Assembly: GCA_015067385.1 (NCBI GenBank) | Contig: SVMP01000063.1 | Coordinates: 1-10,853, forward strand | Length of the DNA stretch: 10,853 nt | Direction of reading: 5' to 3' | Origin: Oscillospiraceae bacterium | GTDB taxonomy: Bacteria; Bacillota; Clostridia; Oscillospirales; UBA644 | Shown: positions 1 through 5,043 of the stretch, piece by piece | Layout: the number at the start of each line of letters is the position of its first letter | Numbering within the stretch: position 1 is the first letter of the stretch | Position numbers and translations under genes: made by a program | The notes under the pieces: generated by a model | Database searches by the model: none | The model's input: only the letters and a program-made list of their open reading frames with translations | Told to the model about the DNA's origin: nothing

Positions 1-506
1 AAAAGCTTAGCCAATTTAACAAACTTGTCCGGGTTGGTGTAATTATACCGTTTGTCTCCCGCATGGAACATGATCGGAATTTTTTCTGCCTGCGCTTTTT
101 CATATACAGGGAATATCCTCGGATCATCTACCGCAAAATGTTGAAAATCATTGTGAAATTTAATTCCTGTTATTCCGTTTTTTCTTATTCTGTCAACTTC
201 ATCCAATGCATTTTCTGTTTCAACATGGATCGTCCCGAATGCTGTAAACTTGTTTTCAGCTGTTTTCATTGTTTCGATAAGAAAATCGTTTATCGGACAA
301 ACCTGACTTTTAACGGTTGCGGTTGAAAGTAAAAAACAGTGTTTAACACCCGCTTTTTGCATTTCATCTTCGAGAAGATTACGTAAACCTACACTTGCCA
401 TTGCGAGGTTATAAAAGTCTCCGATCGAGGCGGTTGCCTTGGCGGCTATTTTTTCGGGAAATATATGAGTATGGACATCTATTATTTGTCCTCTGTATTC
501 TGTCAT
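1..506 (-). CDS. Amidohydrolase_2-family metal-dependent hydrolase, 3' end outside window
   Basis: The gene starts at the ATG whose complement is 504-506, behind a GGAGG site at 514-518, and stays open to the window edge, giving about 168 residues; the C-terminal part and stop are missing. The N-terminus has the metal-binding D10-V-H12-T-H14 motif of amidohydrolase TIM barrels. Further on are GIKFH (K116, H118, followed by N-D-F-Q) and FHAGD (H148), which are typical of the amidohydrolase_2 branch (ACMSD and related decarboxylases or hydrolases). It is probably a cytoplasmic enzyme acting on a small carboxylate or cyclic substrate; nothing visible fixes the substrate. It lies downstream of the mecA-like gene on the same strand, but is separated from it by a terminator and has its own promoter. 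Family call is firm; specific function unknown. Confidence 0.85.
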   Translation of the reverse strand, partial: MTEYRGQIIDVHTHIFPEKIAAKATASIGDFYNLAMASVGLRNLLEDEMQKAGVKHCFLLSTATVKSQVCPINDFLIETMKTAENKFTAFGTIHVETENALDEVDRIRKNGITGIKFHNDFQHFAVDDPRIFPVYEKAQAEKIPIMFHAGDKRYNYTNPDKFVKLAKL

Positions 507-555
507 TTATATGCCTCCGAACATATTTCATATCTGTTGATTTGAATCACTTTTT

Positions 556-584
556 ATTATACTACACTTGAATAAAAAAATCAA
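556..584 (-). promoter_or_regulatory. Sigma-A-type promoter of the amidohydrolase gene
   Basis: Read on the minus strand, -35 TTGATT (579-584) and -10 TATAAT (556-561) are separated by exactly 17 bp, about 50 bp upstream of the start codon at 506. The placement explains separate transcription from the upstream mecA-like gene. Confidence 0.8.
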
Positions 585-587
585 GTG
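565..587. promoter_or_regulatory. Inverted repeat overlapping the promoter, candidate operator
   Basis: The perfect 7-bp arms CACTTGA (565-571) and TCAAGTG (581-587) flank a 9-bp A/T-only centre. The repeat covers the -35 box and most of the spacer of the minus-strand promoter at 556-584, the classic position for a repressor operator. The symmetry is seen directly; the regulatory role and the regulator are inferred. As RNA it could also form a weak hairpin, but it lies beyond the mecA terminator. Confidence 0.5.
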
Positions 588-598
588 CTTTATTTTAT

Positions 599-636
599 AA
601 AATTAAAAGCTTTTACGGTGTATCAGCCGTAAAAGC
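599..636 (-). terminator. Intrinsic terminator of the mecA-like gene
   Basis: A perfect 10-bp stem, GCTTTTACGG (609-618) with CCGTAAAAGC (627-636), encloses an 8-nt loop. Read on the minus strand it begins 7 bases after the stop codon at 644-646 and is followed by TTTTAATTTT. On the plus strand no T-run follows, so it acts in one direction. Confidence 0.88.
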
Positions 637-643
637 CATAATG

Positions 644-1171
644 TTAATATTGTTTTGAAAAAATCTTTAATCCATGTTCGTTTAATATTTCATGTGACAG
701 ATCTGATTTGTCACCGTACTCCAAAACAGATCGAAGAAGTTCCGAAGCCTGTTTTTTTCTGCATAATATTTCGAAATATAAATAATATTTCTCCAAAAAA
801 ACATAGGAATCCGTCACGGTCATTTTTTCGCAGTAATTGTTAAGTACTTTGTTGCAATCGCATAGATCATCAAATGTCTTGAAAACAACTGTCTGACCAT
901 ATAACTCTTCTTTTCCGTCATCTGAAGACAATAATTTAGAAAGAAAAAGGGTTACCGAACCGTCCATTCCCTTTCTGGCCTCTACGAGAAGCTTCGCACC
1001 GTTTATGTTAAATCCGACTTCATCCTTTGCTCTTTCCATTATACATTCACACAGTTTTCTCGTATTTAAGTCGCTGTATGTCATTGATTCATATGTAACA
1101 CCGTATTCTTCTTGGTCCGATGTGTCAACAGTAACTTTAATCTTATTTTCATCCAACTGCTCAATTAACAT
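644..1171 (-). CDS. mecA: MecA-like adaptor protein (Clp protease adaptor family)
   Basis: The 175-residue product matches the MecA family in layout. The N-terminal region (about 1-70) begins MLIEQLDENKIKV and continues through D-x-E-E-Y-G, a tyrosine-rich segment, and E-x-x-x-GF...LLVEA. The C-terminal region (about 85-170) contains GQTVVFKTFDDLCD, K-V-L-N-N-Y, F-L-E-K-Y-Y-L-Y-F and a closing EHGLKIF. In Bacillus subtilis MecA delivers substrates such as ComK to ClpC for degradation; family members are about 190-250 residues, so this one is short, with an abbreviated linker. Start is supported by GGAGGAG upstream. It has its own promoter and terminator and is therefore monocistronic. Family call is good; whether it serves competence, sporulation or general quality control here cannot be told. 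Confidence 0.82.
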   Translation of the reverse strand: MLIEQLDENKIKVTVDTSDQEEYGVTYESMTYSDLNTRKLCECIMERAKDEVGFNINGAKLLVEARKGMDGSVTLFLSKLLSSDDGKEELYGQTVVFKTFDDLCDCNKVLNNYCEKMTVTDSYVFLEKYYLYFEILCRKKQASELLRSVLEYGDKSDLSHEILNEHGLKIFSKQY

Positions 1172-1213
1172 ATTCTCCTCCGTATCAATGATAATCTTTT
1201 TCTCATTAATATT

Positions 1214-1242
1214 ATTATATAAAATTTTTTAAGTTTTGACAA
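1214..1242 (-). promoter_or_regulatory. Sigma-A promoter of the mecA-like gene
   Basis: On the minus strand, TTGTCA (1237-1242) and TATAAT (1214-1219) are spaced by 17 bp, roughly 45 bp upstream of the start codon. This is five of six plus six of six consensus bases at optimal spacing. Confidence 0.85.
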
Positions 1243-1312
1243 TACCAAAAAAAATGGAAATATTCATTGCGGATAGTCTGATTAATATCTTCTGTTTGTA
1301 TAATAATTTTTA

Positions 1313-1341
1313 TTGACTTTTTTTTGTTAATGTGATATAAT
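1313..1341 (+). promoter_or_regulatory. Strong extended -10 promoter of the hydrogenase-like operon
   Basis: TTGACT (1313-1318) and TATAAT (1336-1341) have a 17-bp spacer and an upstream TGA (1333-1335), giving an extended -10. Transcription would begin near 1348. The spacer contains TTGTTAA (1324-1330), identical to one half of the Rex redox-repressor consensus; the other half is not at the expected distance. Confidence 0.87.
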
Positions 1342-1478
1342 ATGAAATATACAGTTTATAAAATCTATAAAGATGTATTTACGGAAAAATGTGGGTTTTT
1401 CTTTTGCATTTTACCTAAATTATACTGTATCATTTAACAAGCAGTTCCTAATAAATGAAAGGAATCGGTGATCTTAAT
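1342..1478 (+). promoter_or_regulatory. Leader region (about 130 nt) with possible secondary structure
   Basis: This untranslated leader fills the rest of the 307-bp gap between the divergent genes. ATACAGT (1349-1355) can pair with ACTGTAT (1424-1430), and ATAA (1358-1361) with TTAT (1420-1423), closing a large loop. Inside it GAAAAA (1384-1389) pairs with TTTTTC (1396-1401), and the following bases are TTTTGCATTTT, a weak attenuator-like arrangement. I recognise no known riboswitch. The stems are AT-rich and short, so the structure is tentative. Confidence 0.3.
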
Positions 1479-1832
1479 ATGAAAATTTCAACTATTAAAG
1501 AACTTCTGAATGCCAATGTTCTTTGCGGAGAAGATCTTCTTGATACGCAGGTTTATTCTGCCTGTGGATCTGATATGATGAGTGATGTTCTTGCATTTGT
1601 CAAGGATCAAGCCGTTCTGTTAACGGGACTTGTAAATCCTCAGGTCGTCAGAACCGCCGAAATGATGGATATTCGCTGTATTGTTTTTGTTCGAGGCAAA
1701 GTTCCCGATGCAATGATCGTATCTCTCGCAAAGGATAATGATATTGTTGTTCTTACAACCGCAGAGAGAATGTTTCCCGCTTGCGGTAAGCTATATGAAA
1801 ACGGTCTGGGCGGAACAAAACCCTTAAATTGA
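1479..1832 (+). CDS. Small DRTGG-domain protein, first of a pair
   Basis: This 117-residue cytoplasmic protein has the fold signature of the stand-alone DRTGG domain: a short N-terminal helix (I-K-E-L-L-N-A-N-V), a linker, S-D-M-M-S-D-V-L-A-F, L-L-T-G-L-V-N-P-Q-V-V-R-T-A, then I-R-C-I-V-F-V-R-G-K and an I-V-V-L-T-T strand. DRTGG domains also occur in phosphotransacetylases and CBS-domain pyrophosphatases; their biochemical role is not established. I chose the ATG at 1479 over the in-frame ATG at 1455 because GGTGATC (1467-1473), an exact match to part of the 16S rRNA 3'-end complement, sits 5 nt before it, while nothing resembling a binding site precedes 1455. It is the first gene of the operon, 14 nt before the ATPase gene. 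Confidence 0.82.
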   Translation: MKISTIKELLNANVLCGEDLLDTQVYSACGSDMMSDVLAFVKDQAVLLTGLVNPQVVRTAEMMDIRCIVFVRGKVPDAMIVSLAKDNDIVVLTTAERMFPACGKLYENGLGGTKPLN

Positions 1833-1846
1833 ACGGGGGAGTATAA

Positions 1847-2269
1847 ATGTCTGAAATTTTAAAACTTCATTATGATGTGGACGGCGATAATTTTATGGCT
1901 GCCGGCGCTGCATCCTCTGATGTTAAACGAGTCCTCCGCCAACTTGGTATTGATGCAAATGCGATAAGAAAAGCAGCTGTTGCTATGTATGAAGGTGAGA
2001 TCAATATGGTTATCCATGCAGGCGGCGGTGTCGCAGATATTACGGTTGCCGACGATTTTATAGAAATTGTTCTGGCTGATAAAGGCCCCGGTATTCCCGA
2101 TGTTGAAAAAGCTATGCAGGAAGGTTGGTCTACGGCTCCCGATAATATTCGTGCTCTCGGTTTTGGTGCCGGTATGGGTCTTCCCAATATGAAGAAATAT
2201 TCCGATGATATGACGATAGATACCGAAGTTGGTGTAGGTACAACCATAACAATGCGTATCAATATCTGA
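1847..2269 (+). CDS. HATPase_c protein, anti-sigma factor / RsbW-SpoIIAB-like serine kinase fold
   Basis: The 140-residue product has the GHKL ATP-binding signatures in order: N-box E49-G-E51-I-N53-M-V-I-H57, G1 box D78-K-G80-P-G82, and G2 box G105-F-G107-A-G109-M-G111-L-P-N, ending in a G-T-T-I-T-M strand. The single-domain length matches RsbW/SpoIIAB-type proteins, which bind a sigma factor or phosphorylate an anti-anti-sigma (STAS) protein. No STAS or sigma gene is in the window, so the partner is more likely one of the neighbouring DRTGG or hydrogenase-like proteins (inference). Start is supported by GGGGGAG at 1835-1841. The next gene follows after 42 nt. Confidence 0.88.
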   Translation: MSEILKLHYDVDGDNFMAAGAASSDVKRVLRQLGIDANAIRKAAVAMYEGEINMVIHAGGGVADITVADDFIEIVLADKGPGIPDVEKAMQEGWSTAPDNIRALGFGAGMGLPNMKKYSDDMTIDTEVGVGTTITMRINI

Positions 2270-2311
2270 AATAAACCTATCGTATAAATTTAGAAGAACG
2301 GAGGGGTATAT

Positions 2312-3562
2312 GTGTCTACTGTTTACAGTCATTCCGTAACGCTTGACATGGCGAAGTGCAAGGGATGTATAAATTGCATGAAACGTTGTCCTACGGAGGC
2401 TATCCGTATCCGCAACGGTAAAGCGCATATAATTGAAGACAGGTGTATAGATTGCGGCGAATGTATCAGAATTTGTCATAACCATGCTAAGAAAGCTGTG
2501 TACGACAGTTTTAATACGATTTATAACTATAAATACAAGGTTGCTCTTCCGGCACCGTCTCTTTACGGACAATTTAACAATCTGACTGATATAGATTACG
2601 TCCTTACGGGTCTTAAAATGATTGGTTTTGACGATGTGTGGGAAGTCTCTCGTTCTGCTGAGATCATTTCCGATTTAACAAGAAAGATTCTTTCTAAAGA
2701 TAATATTAAAAAGCCTTGTATAAGTTCTGCTTGTCCTGCTGTTGAAAAACTTATTGCCGTACGTTTCCCCAATCTTTGCGAGAATCTTTTGCCTGTTCTT
2801 GCTCCTGTTGAGATTGCGGCAAAAAAAGCAAGAGAAGAGGCAGTTAAAGTATCCGGACTCAATCCGAAAGATATAGGTATTTTCTTTATTTCTCCGTGTC
2901 CGGCTAAAGTTACCTCCGCAAAATATCCGATAGGTCATAAAGATCTTCTTATTGACGGTGTTTTGAGCGCAAGTGATGTTTATATGCGTTTACTTCCTGC
3001 AATGGGGGATATAGATGTTCCGCAACAATTATCTTCTTCCGGTCTTGTAGGTATCAGCTGGGCTTCGTCCGGCGGTGAATCTTCCGCTTTGCTTCGTGAT
3101 AAATATCTTGCAGCCGACGGAATCGAGAATGTTATAAAAGTTCTTGAAGAGCTTGAAGATGATAAACTTAACGGCTTGGAATTTATAGAACTTAATGCTT
3201 GTGCCGGCGGATGTGTCGGCGGTGTACTTAATATTGAAAATCCGTTTGTTGCAAGAGCGAAAATTCATACTCTTCGTAAATATCTCCCTGTATCCCTTAA
3301 CCGTTTTGATCAAAGAGATAATTCCATTGACGATTTTATGTGGACAACCAAGCTTGAGTATACTCCTGTATTCAGACTTGACGTTGATCGAACAGTTGCT
3401 CTTCGTAAATTGAAAGAAGTCCGATCTATTCATGAAACACTTCCCGGTTTAGACTGCGGATTGTGTGGAGCACCCACATGCCGTGCTTTTGCTGAGGATA
3501 TTGTCAATGAAGAAGTATCGATCGATCAATGTGTAAGAATGCAGCTTCAAGGAGGAAAGTAA
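2312..3562 (+). CDS. Ferredoxin + [FeFe]-hydrogenase-like protein lacking the proton-relay cysteine
   Basis: This 416-residue cytoplasmic iron-sulfur protein has three parts. Residues 13-56 hold two [4Fe-4S] motifs (C16/19/22/26 and C45/48/51/55). Residues about 75-330 are the hydrogenase large-subunit fold. Residues 377-410 carry a third cluster-binding region, C382-G-L-C385-G-A-P-T-C390 and C407. H-cluster motifs are all recognisable but altered: L1 is S138-S-A-C141-P where catalytic enzymes read TSCCP, L2 is S194-P-C196-P-A-K199, L3 is C297-A-G-G-C301-V-G-G. Thus the four cluster-ligand cysteines and the lysine are kept, while the proton-shuttle cysteine is alanine (A140). I infer a sensory or regulatory role, as proposed for group C/D hydrogenases. 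The start is GTG at 2312 with GGAGGGG (2300-2306); an out-of-frame ATG overlaps it. Its 3' end contains the binding site for the next gene. Confidence 0.9.
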   Translation: MSTVYSHSVTLDMAKCKGCINCMKRCPTEAIRIRNGKAHIIEDRCIDCGECIRICHNHAKKAVYDSFNTIYNYKYKVALPAPSLYGQFNNLTDIDYVLTGLKMIGFDDVWEVSRSAEIISDLTRKILSKDNIKKPCISSACPAVEKLIAVRFPNLCENLLPVLAPVEIAAKKAREEAVKVSGLNPKDIGIFFISPCPAKVTSAKYPIGHKDLLIDGVLSASDVYMRLLPAMGDIDVPQQLSSSGLVGISWASSGGESSALLRDKYLAADGIENVIKVLEELEDDKLNGLEFIELNACAGGCVGGVLNIENPFVARAKIHTLRKYLPVSLNRFDQRDNSIDDFMWTTKLEYTPVFRLDVDRTVALRKLKEVRSIHETLPGLDCGLCGAPTCRAFAEDIVNEEVSIDQCVRMQLQGGK

Positions 3563-3563
3563 A

Positions 3564-3920
3564 GTGAAATACGATAAACCTTTTTCTATCAATAAACTTA
3601 TTTCCGCAGGAAATGTTGATTCCGTTTATATTGAAGACGGAGAGCGTTTGATCGAAGGCGGTTTTGCTACCGATCTTTTAAGCCACGGAATCGGAAATGC
3701 ATCAAGCGGAGATGCTTGGCTGACTGTCTTATCTAATCCTAATATTATAGCACCGGCTTCTATTGCCGATGTTGCCTGTATAATCGTATGCGACAGAACA
3801 CCTGTCACAGATGCATTAAAAGCAAAATGCGAAGCTATGGGAATATCTCTCCTCTCTACCGATCTTCCCATTACGGATATGTCTGTTTTTCTCTACAAAA
3901 TTCAAGCAGGGCTTTTGTGA
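3564..3920 (+). CDS. Second small DRTGG-domain protein
   Basis: The 118-residue product aligns along most of its length with the protein at 1479-1832: F-A-T-D-L-L-S-H against S-D-M-M-S-D-V-L, L-T-V-L-S-N-P-N-I-I against L-T-G-L-V-N-P-Q-V-V, A-C-I-I-V-C-D against R-C-I-V-F-V-R, and a final I-S-L-L-S-T strand. The two are therefore paralogues of one fold, divergent in sequence. It starts with GTG one base after the hydrogenase-like stop, with GGAGG (3551-3555) inside that gene, so the two are translationally coupled. Its stop TGA overlaps the start of the PHP gene. No enzymatic motif is visible; a scaffold or ligand-sensing role is an inference. Confidence 0.78.
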   Translation: MKYDKPFSINKLISAGNVDSVYIEDGERLIEGGFATDLLSHGIGNASSGDAWLTVLSNPNIIAPASIADVACIIVCDRTPVTDALKAKCEAMGISLLSTDLPITDMSVFLYKIQAGLL

Positions 3921-4630
3921 TGAATAATGTTGAACTTCTGTACGATTTTCATATACATACTTGTCTTTCTCCGTGCGGCGATGATGAAATGACTCCTCAA
4001 ATGATCGTTGACTGTGCAATAGCAAAAGAGCTTGATTGTATTGCGATAACCGATCACAATATTTCCGGAAATTGTGCGGCTGCTATGAAATATGCGGAAG
4101 ATAAAGATCTCATAGTCCTTCCCGGTATGGAGCTTCAAACATCAGAAGATATTCATGTTGTTTGTTTGTTTGATGATCTGTATAATGCTCTTGATTTTGA
4201 ATCGTATGTGAAGTCTACATTGCCGCCGTTAAAAAACGACGCATCTGTATTCGGACATCAGACATGCATACGGCCCGATGGTTCAACATACGAAGAAGAG
4301 CAGATGCTTCTTGTCGGTTCCGGTATTCCCTTATACGGACTTTATGAACTTGTCTCTGCTCACGGCGGCATTGCAATACCTGCGCATATTGACAGGGAAT
4401 CCTTTTCTGTCGGTGCGGTTCTCGGTATGCTTGATCCATATATGGGATTTCCTCTCGTTGAGGTCTGGAAGGATTCGAGCCTTGCCGATGCTGCATCCGT
4501 ACCGTATATTCAATCATCCGATGCTCATAATATAGATATGTTCTTTGATAGAGAATATCATTCGATTTCTGCTGAAGATAAATCTATTTCGGCAGTATTT
4601 AAAGCGTTGAAAACAATGGGTATAAAATAA
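3920..4630 (+). CDS. PHP-domain metal-dependent phosphoesterase
   Basis: The 236-residue product carries a full set of PHP metal-site motifs: D9-F-H11-I-H13, T44-D45-H46-N47, G69-M-E71 with I78-H79, P154-A155-H156 and S199-S-D201-A-H203. PHP proteins are trinuclear-metal phosphoesterases, including histidinol phosphatase, polymerase-associated domains and nucleotide 3',5'-bisphosphate phosphatases. Completeness of the site suggests an active enzyme; the substrate is unknown. I place the start at ATG 3920, which shares its A with the TGA of the preceding gene; the frame is open further upstream, but that part is only the preceding gene read in another frame. GTG at 3917 is an alternative. The tight coupling suggests it works with the DRTGG and hydrogenase-like proteins. 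Confidence 0.86.
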   Translation: MNNVELLYDFHIHTCLSPCGDDEMTPQMIVDCAIAKELDCIAITDHNISGNCAAAMKYAEDKDLIVLPGMELQTSEDIHVVCLFDDLYNALDFESYVKSTLPPLKNDASVFGHQTCIRPDGSTYEEEQMLLVGSGIPLYGLYELVSAHGGIAIPAHIDRESFSVGAVLGMLDPYMGFPLVEVWKDSSLADAASVPYIQSSDAHNIDMFFDREYHSISAEDKSISAVFKALKTMGIK

Positions 4631-4638
4631 TTTTATCT

Positions 4639-5028
4639 ATGAAAAACGAACTTATAAATAAAGCAATGTCTGCAAGAGAGCATGCGTATGCTCCATATTC
4701 CGGCTTTAAGGTCGGAGCGGCTATCCTTTGCGGAGACGGAACTGTTATTTCGGGTTTTAATATCGAAAACGTAAGTTATCCTGCAACGATGTGTGCGGAG
4801 CGGACTGCTCTGTATTCCGCTTTGGCTCAGGGTAAGCGTGATTTTAAGGCAATTGCCATTATCGGTTCTTCTAAAGAACCTTGCTATCCATGCGGTGTCT
4901 GCAGACAAGTTTTTGCTGAATTTTGCGATAAAAATTTTGTGTTTTACATTTGTTCCGAGGACGGTTCATTCGTTGAAAAAACTTTTGAAGAAATAATGCC
5001 GTTTACCTTTTCTTTTACAACCAATTAA
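4639..5028 (+). CDS. cdd: Cytidine deaminase
   Basis: The 129-residue product has the standard length of the homotetrameric bacterial cytidine deaminase, which converts cytidine and deoxycytidine to uridine and deoxyuridine in pyrimidine salvage. It shows the substrate-binding F-K-V-G-A-A segment and N41-I-E43-N44, catalytic zinc motif C52-A-E54 and the second zinc motif P84-C85-G-V-C88-R-Q. The usual PPCGAC reads YPCGVC, a mild variation. It follows the PHP stop after 8 nt. No clear Shine-Dalgarno sequence precedes the ATG, so translation may depend on coupling from the upstream gene. Confidence 0.95.
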   Translation: MKNELINKAMSAREHAYAPYSGFKVGAAILCGDGTVISGFNIENVSYPATMCAERTALYSALAQGKRDFKAIAIIGSSKEPCYPCGVCRQVFAEFCDKNFVFYICSEDGSFVEKTFEEIMPFTFSFTTN

Positions 5029-5043
5029 ACTACGAGGTGTTTC

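Noticed and set aside
63..326. 87-codon plus-strand open frame at the left end
   Set aside because: It is antisense to the well-supported amidohydrolase gene and its translation is low-complexity and unlike any protein I know.
1455..1478. Earlier ATG for the first DRTGG gene
   Set aside because: No ribosome binding site precedes it, while GGTGATC lies at a suitable distance from the ATG at 1479.
1859..2572. 237-codon open frame on the minus strand
   Set aside because: It lies opposite the ATPase and hydrogenase-like genes, has no family resemblance and no ribosome binding site; it is a by-product of their codon use.
3788..3919. Upstream extension of the PHP gene giving a 280-residue protein
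   Set aside because: The extension overlaps the second DRTGG gene in another frame, resembles nothing in PHP proteins, and the domain begins right after ATG 3920, which overlaps the preceding stop.
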